This document shows positions 26,852 through 37,067 of a DNA stretch of 64,000 nucleotides, one piece after another (positions within the stretch are counted from its first letter, which is position 1; each line of letters starts with the position of its first letter). Source of the stretch: Aquimarina sediminis (GTDB lineage: Bacteria; Bacteroidota; Bacteroidia; Flavobacteriales; Flavobacteriaceae); the NCBI RefSeq assembly GCF_002895435.1, contig NZ_POYJ01000004.1, positions 62,001 to 126,000 on the forward strand, given 5' to 3'. Under the pieces are notes generated by a model. It worked only from the letters and a program-made list of their open reading frames with translations. It was not told the origin of the DNA and searched no databases. The translations under genes and the position numbers were made by a program.

Positions 26852-28696
26852 ATGGGCTTACTAAAAAAGTTAAAAATCATATTATTAATGCAGGTGTTTC
26901 TATTTTCCTGTACAACTGAAAATCTAATAGAAAACGAAAATTTAGAAACGCAAAATTCAGAGTCTAATCTGAGTTATAAATCCGCGCTTACCCAACCTAT
27001 TGTACTGGGATATTTTCCTTCCTGGTCAGAAAGTTGGGCTGGTCCCGGACAGGGTTCAAAATTAAGAGATATCCCAAAACATGTTACTCATGTATTTTTA
27101 GCATTTGCCAAACCTAATCTTCGTTATCAAAAAGGATCACTGGACATAACGGGTACAGGAATCCAAACTCCATATGATGGAGCCACTTTAAAAGAATCTG
27201 TAGCTGCCTTAAAATCAAAAGGTACAAAAGTTATTCTTTCTGTAGGAGGAGAAACATATTGGGGAAGTAATGCTGCATATGATATAGACTATCAACAAAT
27301 AAAAGACCTAGTTGATGATATGGGGTTTGAAGGTATTGATTGGGATTTTGAACCCAATGGTAGTTTTGCCACAATAGGCGATCCAATAAACGTGCAACGT
27401 TTTATCGATTTCTTTACAAATTCGAGAGCTATAATGCCAAAAGGACAATATATATTAGCCTGTGCACCTGCTGGTGTAGGAGCTCTTGGTGGAGTAAACA
27501 ATAACGATCCCTCTTCTCCATATGCCTATAGTAAAAGGAATGCAGTAACAGGAGAATCTGATGCTAATTTATTTAATGCTACTTCTCCTAATCAAGCCAT
27601 TAGTTTATTCGGTTTTGCTACAACTGGTCATATGATCCCCGTTATGGAAGCTGTTGGAGATAAAATTGATTTGATAGCATATCAAGGATACAATACAGGT
27701 GCGGCAAGTAATCGAAAAATCATGTATGATGCATATAAACATTATTCAAATCAATATGGATTTTCTATAGCCGCTGGTATTCATTATCCTAATGAACCCT
27801 GGGGACCCTATTATGAATACACATATCAAAATGTAGCAGAACTCTCTAGTCACATTGCTACCAATAACACTTCTAATGATGGTGTTATGATATGGCAATT
27901 ATTATTGGGTGATAACACTTCATCTGCTTATGGCTATCTTCATATTGCAAGTCAAATTCTTAATGGTATCCCAGAATCTGAGGCTATTGCAAATGCAGAA
28001 AACTATCCAGAATCTCCATATTCTGGAGGCGGTGATGGCGGAGGAAATGGTTCTGGATGTAGTACAGCACAATGGAATGCTTCAACAATTTACAATACCG
28101 ATCAGGAAGCTGTTTATAACAACAAATTATACAAAGCAAAATGGTGGACTCAAAACGATGTTCCATCATCAAATACAGGAAATGGTAAACCATGGGAACT
28201 TGTTCAGGATTGTAATGGAAATGGTGGAGGAAGCAATCAATCTCCATCTGCATCAATTACATCTCCCTCAAATAACCAAAATATAACCGAAGGGCAACCC
28301 ATAAGCATTACGGCAAATGCTTCTGATACAGATGGTACTATTACAAAAGTTGAATTTTTTGAAGGTACTACTAAATTAGGAGAAGATACAACTAGTCCAT
28401 ACAGTTTTGAATGGACAAATGCGCCTATAGGAAATTATGATTTAAGTGTTATTGCTACCGATAATGACAATTCTACATCTACACCGAGTATCATATCTAT
28501 TACTATCACTTCTTCTGGAGGAGGTAATGGAGGGGCTTGTAATGGTATAGCTAATTGGGAAGCATATCCTACGGTATACAATACAGGGGACAAAGTAGTG
28601 TATCAAGGTGTATTATACGAAGCACAATCAGGACCAATATGGGTAACCCCCGGCAGTGGAGAACACTGGTGGAAAACCATAGGCGCCTGTAATTAA
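26852..28696 (+). CDS. GH18 chitinase lipoprotein with chitin-binding modules
   Basis: The 614-residue protein has a lipoprotein signal (VFLFSC, Cys20), a GH18 domain (about 48-385) with the active motif EGIDWDFE at 160-167 (catalytic Glu167), a CBM5/12-like module (KAKWWTQNDVP), an Ig-like module with the same VEFFEGTTKLGEDTTSP core as in the left-edge chitinase, and a last chitin-binding module (about 565-614). The first Asp of the usual DGxDxDxE is Glu, but the three catalytic acids remain. Unlike the secreted chitinases it lacks a T9SS tail and is lipid-anchored, so it probably cuts oligomers at the cell surface next to CusD. A terminator follows it. Confidence 0.93.
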   Translation: MGLLKKLKIILLMQVFLFSCTTENLIENENLETQNSESNLSYKSALTQPIVLGYFPSWSESWAGPGQGSKLRDIPKHVTHVFLAFAKPNLRYQKGSLDITGTGIQTPYDGATLKESVAALKSKGTKVILSVGGETYWGSNAAYDIDYQQIKDLVDDMGFEGIDWDFEPNGSFATIGDPINVQRFIDFFTNSRAIMPKGQYILACAPAGVGALGGVNNNDPSSPYAYSKRNAVTGESDANLFNATSPNQAISLFGFATTGHMIPVMEAVGDKIDLIAYQGYNTGAASNRKIMYDAYKHYSNQYGFSIAAGIHYPNEPWGPYYEYTYQNVAELSSHIATNNTSNDGVMIWQLLLGDNTSSAYGYLHIASQILNGIPESEAIANAENYPESPYSGGGDGGGNGSGCSTAQWNASTIYNTDQEAVYNNKLYKAKWWTQNDVPSSNTGNGKPWELVQDCNGNGGGSNQSPSASITSPSNNQNITEGQPISITANASDTDGTITKVEFFEGTTKLGEDTTSPYSFEWTNAPIGNYDLSVIATDNDNSTSTPSIISITITSSGGGNGGACNGIANWEAYPTVYNTGDKVVYQGVLYEAQSGPIWVTPGSGEHWWKTIGACN

Positions 28697-28716
28697 AGAT
28701 AGTTTTTGATTGTTTT

Positions 28717-28759
28717 AAAACCCTTTGAGACTGTTTGACCCACAGTTGAGGAGGGTTTT
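28717..28759 (+). terminator. Terminator at end of chitin operon
   Basis: An outer stem AAAACCCT/AGGGTTTT encloses an inner ACTGT/ACAGT stem, and the 3' arm ends in a run of T. It lies 20 bases past the GH18 lipoprotein stop. Confidence 0.75.
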
Positions 28760-28916
28760 TTACGTATTCACATTATCATCATCTAAGTACAAGTGGTATA
28801 AACCTCCTGGTTACTTAGGTTGTTTCCTGTTTTTGATTTTTCTTTATGTATAAAACATTAGCAAAAAGTGTGAGTTTTTTATCTTAATAAGATTTATCAA
28901 ATATTAGATGCAACTA

Positions 28917-30344
28917 TTATTTCAATTCTATTTCTTCAATTACCTTTTCGATCGCATCATCTCCATCTTTCAAGTCTTCAAGAAGATATTCGTAAAAATC
29001 TTTTGACTTTACCGGATAATCTAATTTAAACTCTGGTGTTATACCAATATTCTCATAACTTACTCCATCCAAAGATTCATAAATCATATTGGATAATCCA
29101 TAAGTCCATCCATTTGGTAGCTTTTTGTGTAAAATATCCGAGAAAACACCTTCTGTTGTAGATCCAATAGTTTTTGAATTTGACACTTCTTTGCTTCCTA
29201 AAACTAGTAATTCTGCAGCACTAGCTGTTTGGTGACTTATTAATACATATAAAGTACCAGAAAAAACAGTATCAGATGGAACCAATGTCATCATTTGTTT
29301 TTCTGTATACCCCTTGCCTAATCTTACTTTTTTTGTACAAATCGGTGTTTCTTTTTTAACAAAATGGTTTAACATTTCTACTGAAACGTCATCAAACCCT
29401 CCTCCATTAAACCTTAAATCAATAATGCAAGCTTTTGCTTTTCCAAGAGTTTTGACTATTGAGTCCATTATAAAACGTGTACCTTCTCTTACATCATCAT
29501 GATGATTATCACTCCTATTTAGGTTCTGCCACCATTCTTTCCAAAACTCTTTTTTGGATAAACTATCTGCAATATTATAATGAGCAAACCCAATCATATT
29601 CGAAGTCTGTAAATATCCAATATCTTTGTTTATCATTCCCCATTTAAAATCACCCCGATTATACAGGTTTACATTTTTCACATACTTTTCAATTATTTTG
29701 TTTTTTACTTTTTTTTCTAACCCTTCCGGAATTTCTTCATTAGTATCATTTTCATCATTTGTCAATTGTTCTTCATAACTTTCTTCTAGTTCATCGGGTA
29801 AATCAATCGATATATGCCCATCTTTTATTTCACCAAGCATTTTCTCAAAGACTAAGTACAATTCAATAGGTTTAGTATCAGTATTAATCTGGGACTCATA
29901 CTTCTTATACATGTTATTCCAATCGATATTTCTCTCTTCGAAATAACAATATTGTTCATTAAAGGTATTCCATAAAACCTCAAAATTGTATTTTGGATCA
30001 TTTGCCAATTTCTCTTTTACATTTACTTCATAATCTTTACTAGTTCGATAAAGTTTAAATGTTTTAACACCATCCTTAAGAAGTATAGTGTCGTTTGATA
30101 ATGTATCGACAGTATAATACTTAAAAAAATCAGTTGCCTTATTATCTGATCTAGGTACATTTCCTACCGAAGAGATATGATAACTTTTAATGATACTATC
30201 TGTAATGGTTATTGCTTTACCAAATCCAAGATATTGCCAATTTCCATTTAAACCAATTTCTTCCTTTACATTATTTTTATTCTCATGTGTTTGACAAGAA
30301 ATTATCAGAAAGAGAGAGAAGGCTATTATAACTAATTTATTCAT
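28917..30344 (-). CDS. S41-family (C-terminal processing-like) protease lipoprotein
   Basis: The start is taken at ATG 30344 (475 residues) because a lipoprotein signal, MNKLVIIAFSLFLIISC, begins there; the frame extends 12 codons further but those residues are not signal-like. The peptidase S41 core is recognisable from YLQTSNMIGF, the strand ACIIDLRFNGGGFD and the nucleophile region SHQTASAAELLVLGSK, with the serine in TASAAE and a following lysine. Members of this family cut unfolded or tagged proteins. I see no PDZ domain, which is common in this lipoprotein subgroup. It is a single gene between two hairpins. Confidence 0.85.
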   Translation of the reverse strand: MNKLVIIAFSLFLIISCQTHENKNNVKEEIGLNGNWQYLGFGKAITITDSIIKSYHISSVGNVPRSDNKATDFFKYYTVDTLSNDTILLKDGVKTFKLYRTSKDYEVNVKEKLANDPKYNFEVLWNTFNEQYCYFEERNIDWNNMYKKYESQINTDTKPIELYLVFEKMLGEIKDGHISIDLPDELEESYEEQLTNDENDTNEEIPEGLEKKVKNKIIEKYVKNVNLYNRGDFKWGMINKDIGYLQTSNMIGFAHYNIADSLSKKEFWKEWWQNLNRSDNHHDDVREGTRFIMDSIVKTLGKAKACIIDLRFNGGGFDDVSVEMLNHFVKKETPICTKKVRLGKGYTEKQMMTLVPSDTVFSGTLYVLISHQTASAAELLVLGSKEVSNSKTIGSTTEGVFSDILHKKLPNGWTYGLSNMIYESLDGVSYENIGITPEFKLDYPVKSKDFYEYLLEDLKDGDDAIEKVIEEIELK

Positions 30345-30664
30345 TATGGTTTTTATTTTTAGTAAAGAGTACAAAATCAATCATTTGTTACAGTCTATAA
30401 GTCTCTAACGACATAACCCTTACTGTTTTATCAACATTTATTTGGGCTAACAAATCAAAAAAACTCTTTTTTTGCAAATTAAAAATACATTAAATAAAGT
30501 CTTCTTGCACTTATTTCGCATTATCAAATTATTGAAAAAGCAATATTTCTTGTACTTAAATGTTATTTTATCATTATAAGTTCCTCTCGTACATTTTTAT
30601 TTTTTGTACGAGAGGACTTACATACTTTCACTTGGGTTTCCCCCCTCTACATCTCTAAATTGTT
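30345..30664. other. Intergenic region upstream of S41 protease gene
   Basis: This AT-rich stretch holds the leftward promoter of the protease gene and the terminator of the carbonic anhydrase unit (30583-30615). I see no gene in it. Confidence 0.6.
30583..30615 (-). terminator. Terminator of carbonic anhydrase operon
   Basis: CCTCTCGTAC pairs perfectly with GTACGAGAGG over a 13-base A/T loop, and the flanking AAGT/ACTT bases lengthen the stem. It lies 50 bases beyond the carbonic anhydrase stop. Confidence 0.85.
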
Positions 30665-31492
30665 TTATTTCATGATTTTTACATCCCTTCCATGTAAGGG
30701 CTGTTCGCTTCGATAATTATCTATTGGCATAAGATCTCGTAATGTAAGTACTTGTTGTAATGATACTGTGATGGGATTTTTAAGAATAAACCAGTTTACT
30801 CCTTCAGTACAAGGTGGCGTTGTTAATGAACCTTTATAAGTATAGTAACTTTTGTTTTCTGGTAAGTTTTCAGTCAAATCAAACGATTCATTAACTTGTT
30901 TTACTTCTCCCTTCTTTATAGGTAGAAAGCTTTCAAGAAACTCAAAAGGTGTACTATTCTCTCCTTCTTTTGCCATTACGGCTACTACTAAAAACTCTCC
31001 TTTAGTACTAACGTGAACCATATGTATTACAATAGGATAACGAATACCATCAATAGTATGTTCTGCACTTTCATGAAAATGAATTTGTTTTAATACATAT
31101 TTATTCTTGTTATAATTAATATAATCTCCTTTTTCAAAATTATATTGAATAGAATGACCATTATTAATCACCTCATGTATTTTGGTTTCTTTGGCATAGC
31201 GTATATCCAGAGGTTTTAATTTTTTATCTACCACTGCATCTATAGTTATTATATTAATTGGTGATTGAAACGTACCTCCACAATCTGAATCCTTTACTAT
31301 TTCTGCCCAGTGTTCTGGTCCAGTTTCTCCTTTGTAACTCCAATGTTTTTCGTTCTCAAGAGCTTTGGGTAATTTTTGTTTATGATCTACAACTTCTTTT
31401 GATATTACATCAAGAGGTTCTTTTTTACTATTGCTACAGGATGTAATAACTACGACTAACAAAAGTATTTGAATGATGTATTTTGTTTTCAT
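30665..31492 (-). CDS. Alpha-type carbonic anhydrase lipoprotein
   Basis: The 275-residue protein has a lipoprotein signal (VVVITSC, Cys19) and an alpha-carbonic anhydrase domain: HWSYKGETGPEHW, the FQSPINI motif, zinc ligands His138 and His140 in QIHFHESAEH and His157 in VIHMVHV, and the substrate-pocket segment LTTPPCTEGVNW. It interconverts carbon dioxide and bicarbonate in the periplasm. It is 6 bases downstream of the DUF2490 gene and is co-transcribed with it. Confidence 0.95.
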   Translation of the reverse strand: MKTKYIIQILLLVVVITSCSNSKKEPLDVISKEVVDHKQKLPKALENEKHWSYKGETGPEHWAEIVKDSDCGGTFQSPINIITIDAVVDKKLKPLDIRYAKETKIHEVINNGHSIQYNFEKGDYINYNKNKYVLKQIHFHESAEHTIDGIRYPIVIHMVHVSTKGEFLVVAVMAKEGENSTPFEFLESFLPIKKGEVKQVNESFDLTENLPENKSYYTYKGSLTTPPCTEGVNWFILKNPITVSLQQVLTLRDLMPIDNYRSEQPLHGRDVKIMK

Positions 31493-31498
31493 GATATC

Positions 31499-32197
31499 TT
31501 AATTAATATGATATTTTAATGTTGTTTGCATGATGCTGTTAGTTATAGAAGTATTATTCTCTAATGGAGTATAATCACTCATAACACCTATACCTAATGA
31601 TCCATTTTTAATAATCGGGTATGCTATACCAGTGTAAAACCAATTTTGATTGACTGCTCTTGGAACTATACCTTTTTCGGTATTTAACCAAATCTCATCA
31701 AAAGCGATAAAACTTATTTTTTTTATTTCCGTGACTTTCAGTAAAACGATTTTCCAAGTAAAACGATAACGGAACCATGTTGCAAATTTTGTCGCACTAT
31801 CAGAAGATAATGGGAAAGGTTGTTCAATAAATCGTTCTTCAAACCTAAATCGATGGTCAAATTTTGATTTTCCTAAATGATTCAAAAATGATACTTGTTG
31901 CCAAACATTGTTTTCATTAATTTTTTTTATAGTCCTAAAATTTTTGGCGAATGAATATCCCACAGAAAAATCAACTGCCTCAAACGGTCTATAATGAATA
32001 GAAGGACGAATAAGTATTTGCTGCCAATTACTTACAAAATCTGTTCGTCTTATATGTGCTTCGTTTTTTACATAAAGCTCATCATTAAGATGGTAATCTA
32101 CAATGAGTGAGTTCCAGACACTATAATGCTGATTATCAGAATCCTGAGAAAAGGAAAATAATGGAACATATAACAATAGATATGCTATTTTTTTCAT
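31499..32197 (-). CDS. DUF2490-family outer-membrane protein
   Basis: The 232-residue protein has a signal peptide (MKKIAYLLLYVPLFSFS) followed by alternating beta strands typical of a small outer-membrane barrel. The conserved opening YSVWNSLIVDYHLNDELY and the region QQILIRPSIHYRPFEAVDFS fit the DUF2490 family. The function is unknown. It is the first gene of a two-gene unit with the carbonic anhydrase, so a role in inorganic-carbon or ion passage is possible but unproven. Confidence 0.8.
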   Translation of the reverse strand: MKKIAYLLLYVPLFSFSQDSDNQHYSVWNSLIVDYHLNDELYVKNEAHIRRTDFVSNWQQILIRPSIHYRPFEAVDFSVGYSFAKNFRTIKKINENNVWQQVSFLNHLGKSKFDHRFRFEERFIEQPFPLSSDSATKFATWFRYRFTWKIVLLKVTEIKKISFIAFDEIWLNTEKGIVPRAVNQNWFYTGIAYPIIKNGSLGIGVMSDYTPLENNTSITNSIMQTTLKYHIN

Positions 32198-32277
32198 AAT
32201 ACGGTATTTATAAAATTAATTGTTCTAGTGTTAGGTATCTGATTCTATATCAAACACCAGCTTAAGAATAACCGCTA

Positions 32278-32640
32278 TTATGATCCTATTTTAAGTTGAT
32301 GATAGAGAATATAAATTTTCTCTTTGATGTAATTTGAAGTGTAATTTTGTACCCCATTAGAAGTATCAAGAGGTATATTTGCTTTTTTTGAAGTAAAAGT
32401 AATGCTACCAAAATAGTCTCTGGTATCTTCTTCTCTATCTACTTCTTCATAGGTGTTATTACCTTGAATATTTTCTTGAAAACTATCCTCAAAATCACCT
32501 TGATCAACGTATACCCTATCTATAGAATATGGTAGCGTACTATTGCTTGTATGATATGAATATATTCTATTACTATTCGAGAAGATTAATAGTAATAACA
32601 GTAGTTGAGCTATATAATATTTTTTATATAAAAAAAACAT
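32278..32640 (-). CDS. Small secreted protein of unknown function
   Basis: The 120-residue frame starts with a convincing signal peptide (IAQLLLLLLIFSNSNRIYS) and then becomes hydrophilic and acidic, with no motif I recognise. It stands 80 bases upstream of the DUF2490 gene in the same direction and may be transcribed with it. Coding status rests on length, signal peptide and composition only. Confidence 0.55.
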   Translation of the reverse strand: MFFLYKKYYIAQLLLLLLIFSNSNRIYSYHTSNSTLPYSIDRVYVDQGDFEDSFQENIQGNNTYEEVDREEDTRDYFGSITFTSKKANIPLDTSNGVQNYTSNYIKEKIYILYHQLKIGS

Positions 32641-32760
32641 TATTGGTTTTGAGAATTAGATTACAAAGTTATGGAGCTTTATGAACATTTGGAACCTTAT
32701 CTGTCATTTTATTCTTTTTTTAGGGCATTTATAATACCCTCACTTAATGCTTTATAAGTA

Positions 32761-32788
32761 AAAAAGCTACCGAATTCGGTAGCTTTTT
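32761..32788. terminator. Perfect palindromic terminator after glsB-like gene
   Basis: AAAAAGCTACCG and CGGTAGCTTTTT form a perfect 12-bp stem around AATT, with T-runs on both strands. It stands 24 bases beyond the stop of the small membrane-protein gene. Confidence 0.9.
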
Positions 32789-32812
32789 AGTATCCTTTGA
32801 GAGTAATCAAAG

Positions 32813-33061
32813 TTAACGTTTTTTGAATATTAAATTAAGTACAAACAGAATAAGAATTGCTCCTATAGCTCCAGTAAGTATCGCTCCTACCCAACCAGTA
32901 CCCAAGTTAATACCCAGTTTTCCTAAAAGCCAGTAACCAACAAAACTACCGACAATTCCAACTATAATGTTTCCTATGATTCCTAAATCGCCACCTTTAT
33001 ATATGGTACTACCTAACCAACCCGCAACTGCGCCAATGATAATCGTAACAATTAATTCCAT
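32813..33061 (-). CDS. GlsB/YeaQ/YmgE-family small membrane protein
   Basis: The 82-residue protein has three hydrophobic glycine-rich segments (IIGAVAGWLGSTIYKG, GNIIVGIVGSFVGYWLLG, GWVGAILTGAIGAILILF), the pattern of the transglycosylase-associated or GlsB family. Members are envelope stress proteins of the inner membrane. It is a single gene with its own terminator. Confidence 0.9.
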   Translation of the reverse strand: MELIVTIIIGAVAGWLGSTIYKGGDLGIIGNIIVGIVGSFVGYWLLGKLGINLGTGWVGAILTGAIGAILILFVLNLIFKKR

Positions 33062-33523
33062 ATCCTAAGTTTTAAATTACTAATAAAGTGTTAATATATT
33101 CAAAAATAAGAACTTATCCGATACGTTTAACATTTTGGATCTATCCCATTTGATTAACTACTACCTCAATACCCTTTATGACTTCAATCAATGTATTTAC
33201 CTATTATAGCTATAGTGGTTTTTGGTTTGAAGAGTTAATCAAATCAATAATAAATGTTGAGCCATAGACATATACCTCATACAAATTAGAGGTTATACTT
33301 CTACTCAGAGCTAGTTTCTATCCTCCTTTGCGAGTACTTAGTGTCACAATTGTTTTTTTTTTGTTTAGAACAAAAATCATCCATTTTCTTTTGAGTACTT
33401 TTTCATCAAAACAGATATTACATTGTAACGATGTAACCTTATACATTATAATAATATAACTTATACTGTCTTCAAATTACTTGACAGTTGATTATTTTAT
33501 TTCACCATAAATATAGAAACATA
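33062..33523. other. Intergenic region without recognised features
   Basis: These 462 AT-rich bases lie between the ASPIC-protein stop and the GlsB-like start. A weak imperfect hairpin (ACCTC/GAGGT near 33280-33300) is the only structure I see. No gene remnant is evident. Confidence 0.55.
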
Positions 33524-36500
33524 TTAATCAAAGACTGGTAATAATTTTAAGCTTTCATTTTTACAAAGAAGAAGAAGGTATTTTTTGTCTCCTATAATAA
33601 TAGTTTCTACTCCTTTAAATTGTAGTCCTTGTAAAGCAGGTAACTTTGCAGAGAAGTTAAGGGCATCTTCTTTATTCCTCATAAGGAAATATCCTTTATT
33701 AGCATCATATCGTACGGTTTCTACTTCTGCCTCATATAAAGATCCTACACCAAAAACATCATTGATCCCATCATTGTTAAAATCAGAAACTACAAAATCT
33801 GTGGTAGGTCCAAATTGAGCCTGCGCTGGTAATGGTTTTATATTGAAGTTACCTTTTCCATTATTAATCAACATCATAGTATTAAAATTAGTAACCGTAT
33901 AATGTGTGGCTTCTCTCAAATCCTGCTCTCCGTAAATATCTGATAAGGAAGCGTCAGCAAACTCTCCATATGTCTTAAATTTATTTTTTAACATTGGTAA
34001 CTGTTCAGAAGAACACTCTTTACCTCTTACTGGTAATAGAACTCCTGTTTTGGACTCCTTACTTAATATCACATCCATATTCTTATTCTGATCAAAATCT
34101 TTAGCATAAATATGTAATGGCTTATCTGTTTTGGGTTGAAACTTAGTATTCTGTCCCATATTACCTATCAAGTAATCCTGATCTCCATCATGATCTATAT
34201 CCACAGGTTGTATCTTAAAGCACCAACCAGATGTATTCTCTAACCCATTATCTTCTTTTTTTATAAAAACACCTTTTTTGTTCTCAAAAACAGTAATAGG
34301 CATCCACTCTCCTACTACAAAGAGATCATCATCCCCATCTTGATCATAATCAGAAAAGACTGCATTATTAACCATTTTTAGGGTGTCAAATCCTTTTGAG
34401 ACTTGATCTGTTACATTTATAAATTTTCCTGATTCATTTTTTAGCATGTAGGAAGGATAGGATAATGGATATTGTCCTGGTATCACTCCCCCACCTACAA
34501 AGAGATCAAGATCACCATCTTTATCAAAATCTGTTGCCGTAATCGAGGTAGATACTGTCTTTATTTGTGGTAGGATATCTACTCTTGCAAAATTGCCTTT
34601 GCCATCATTGGCATATATTCTATCCATAAGCCATTTACTATTCTCATTATCTTCATAACTACCACTGGTAACATATAAGTCCTGATCTCCGTCATTATCC
34701 ATATCAAAAAACAGTGCCTGATTGTCTTCAAAATCGATATCTTTTTCAAATACTGTCGTACTTGATGCTCTAAATGTTCCATCTTCTTGCTGGATATAAA
34801 CGGCTGCAGCTGCACCTTTAGCGTTTCCGACAAAAAAATCATCCTTTTTATCATTATTTACGTCACCAACAATAAGTGCCATTCCTTTTTCACTCTGTTT
34901 TTGGGGTAATAATAACTGTAGTTGATAATCATCAAATTCACGTTCACTGTTTTTATAATTCACGCCAAACTCTGTTGCATCCACCAAGGTAGTTCTCGCT
35001 TCATCCTTCTTTCTGATATCCTTATTTATTGCATCTTTCTGGCTAATGGTTAGTATCTGGTTACTTTCTACATTCCGTAGTATCGTGCTTTCGCTTAGCG
35101 ACCATTGTACATGTATACTATCAATTGTGGTCCTATCTCCAACTCCAAAATGTAAGCGCTGACTCACAGAAGACTGAAAACCTCTTACGGAATAAAACTC
35201 CTTAGACTGTTGTTGATCTTTGGTATATATATTAACGATAGCACCTATACTATTAGGGTTTTTCTCGGTACCTGATAATTTTATTGAAATAAAATTATTG
35301 TTTTGATTATTTTTATACACCCCAGCAGTATCCATTTGATTATTAATAACAAGATCTAAGTCTCCATCATTATCCAAATCTGCATATGCTACCCCATTAG
35401 AGTTAACTCTCTTTTGCAGTCCCCATTCTTCGGTAACAGGCAAAAAATCTAACCCTCCATTATTCATAAACATCTTATTAGATAACTGGGTAGAAGGCAT
35501 CATCTGTATTGCTTGATCCAGAGTTACCTTTTTTCTATTACGAATATTGGTCTTCATTTTATTTCTAAAATCTTGATTGGAAAGATCATGGAGAATCCCA
35601 TTAGTAACAAAAAGATCGTTATAACCATCATTATTAAAATCCGCTAATACCGGTCCCCAACTCCAATCCGTTTTTGATATTCCTGCCTGTTGTCCAATTT
35701 CGCTATACACCCCATCACCCAGGTTGAGCTGTAACATATTAGACATATACTGATAATGATATCCTGCATCTACCAAAGTATTAAAGTTTTCGGTACTCAT
35801 AGTTGCCATATTTTCCTTGCTTCTCTTATGATCTGCTGATACCATATCTAACACTACAAGATCAGGTTTAAGGTCATTATTTACATCTGCAAAATCAGAC
35901 CCCATACTATTGGCAGTGATATGATCAAAAGTGGTAAGAATTGTGTTACTAAATGTACCATCCTGATTATTGATGTATAGAAAATCTGATTCCAAAAAAT
36001 CATTTGCTACATAAATATCTGGCCAATTATCTTCATTAAAATCACCAATAGAAGCACTAAGTCCCCATGCTTTATTAAGTATCCCTGATTTTTGGGTAAT
36101 ATCCTGATATTTTCCATCAATATTTTCAAAGAGTTGATCGGTACTCTCTGGTTGATAATCCATTTGTACTCTGGGATCAATAGTGACATTATTATTAAAG
36201 TCAGGTCTATGGTTGACCAAGTAAATATCTATATCACCGTCTTTATCAAAATCAAAATAATATGCCTGAGTTGAAAACGCACTCGAAGCTAACCCGTATT
36301 CGCTTGCTTGTTCCAAGAAAGTTCCATCCTTTTGATTGATATACAACTGGTTTTTTCTTTTTTTACTACTTTTTAGGGATCCTGATTTACAGACATAGAT
36401 ATCTAACCATCCATCTGTATTAATATCTACCATAGAAACACCAGTAGACCATCCATCTTGATCTACTACTCCTGCCTTTTTTGTGATATCTTCAAACACA

Positions 36501-36811
36501 AAATCTCCTTTATTAAGATACAGCTTATTTGTCCCCTGATTAGAACTGAAATACACATCTTCAAGCCCATCATTATCAATATCTCCAATTGCTACTCCCC
36601 CTCCGTTATAGATATATGAGTAATTCAGAAAATTAAAATATAATGTCTCTTCAACTTTATTCTTAAAGTTAATATTGCTATGAACTCCAGAAACTAGCTC
36701 AAACATCTTGGGTTTCTGTTTTTCATGTACACCCTTCTTTTCTTTTTTTTGAGAATCTGAACACCCAAAAAAAACAAGAACTAATAGTAGCAGGCAAAAT
36801 ATAGTACGCAT
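33524..36811 (-). CDS. VCBS/FG-GAP repeat lipoprotein with ASPIC/UnbV domain
   Basis: The start is set at ATG 36811, where a lipoprotein signal (LLLLVLVFFGC) begins, giving 1095 residues. The protein is built of many FG-GAP/VCBS repeats with calcium-binding cores such as DIDNDGLEDVYFSSN, DFDKDGDIDIYLVNH and DLDNDGDLDLVINN, forming likely beta-propellers. An ASPIC/UnbV domain near residues 520-600 (SIGAIVNIYTKDQQ, RLHFGVGDRTTIDSI) splits the repeats into two sets. Such CRTAC1-like proteins are common on flavobacterial surfaces and often accompany SusCD loci; the ligand is unknown. It diverges from the DUF255 gene. Confidence 0.9.
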   Translation of the reverse strand: MRTIFCLLLLVLVFFGCSDSQKKEKKGVHEKQKPKMFELVSGVHSNINFKNKVEETLYFNFLNYSYIYNGGGVAIGDIDNDGLEDVYFSSNQGTNKLYLNKGDFVFEDITKKAGVVDQDGWSTGVSMVDINTDGWLDIYVCKSGSLKSSKKRKNQLYINQKDGTFLEQASEYGLASSAFSTQAYYFDFDKDGDIDIYLVNHRPDFNNNVTIDPRVQMDYQPESTDQLFENIDGKYQDITQKSGILNKAWGLSASIGDFNEDNWPDIYVANDFLESDFLYINNQDGTFSNTILTTFDHITANSMGSDFADVNNDLKPDLVVLDMVSADHKRSKENMATMSTENFNTLVDAGYHYQYMSNMLQLNLGDGVYSEIGQQAGISKTDWSWGPVLADFNNDGYNDLFVTNGILHDLSNQDFRNKMKTNIRNRKKVTLDQAIQMMPSTQLSNKMFMNNGGLDFLPVTEEWGLQKRVNSNGVAYADLDNDGDLDLVINNQMDTAGVYKNNQNNNFISIKLSGTEKNPNSIGAIVNIYTKDQQQSKEFYSVRGFQSSVSQRLHFGVGDRTTIDSIHVQWSLSESTILRNVESNQILTISQKDAINKDIRKKDEARTTLVDATEFGVNYKNSEREFDDYQLQLLLPQKQSEKGMALIVGDVNNDKKDDFFVGNAKGAAAAVYIQQEDGTFRASSTTVFEKDIDFEDNQALFFDMDNDGDQDLYVTSGSYEDNENSKWLMDRIYANDGKGNFARVDILPQIKTVSTSITATDFDKDGDLDLFVGGGVIPGQYPLSYPSYMLKNESGKFINVTDQVSKGFDTLKMVNNAVFSDYDQDGDDDLFVVGEWMPITVFENKKGVFIKKEDNGLENTSGWCFKIQPVDIDHDGDQDYLIGNMGQNTKFQPKTDKPLHIYAKDFDQNKNMDVILSKESKTGVLLPVRGKECSSEQLPMLKNKFKTYGEFADASLSDIYGEQDLREATHYTVTNFNTMMLINNGKGNFNIKPLPAQAQFGPTTDFVVSDFNNDGINDVFGVGSLYEAEVETVRYDANKGYFLMRNKEDALNFSAKLPALQGLQFKGVETIIIGDKKYLLLLCKNESLKLLPVFD

Positions 36812-37067
36812 GATTTTTTTTAAAATAATTTTGTATTCCTTATTGAGAATTCTGAAAGTAAGGAACATTTTTTTTGATTATAAACTTATCTCCTAAACAA
36901 CATATTTTGATAGACAAACAACACTTATTAATACATGAAGATAGACAAAATAAAAATACATATTTTCTTGCAAAAAGGAATAAGAATACAAGAGTTGTAG
37001 ATATTTTACAAATATTGTATTTTGGTCAGATACGAAACTTTCTTTTTTTAATAAAACATTTAATAGT

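Noticed and set aside
26852..28696. Loss of activity in the GH18 lipoprotein because DGxDxDxE reads EGIDWDFE
   Set aside because: The changed first residue is not one of the three core acids. Asp163, Asp165 and Glu167 are kept.
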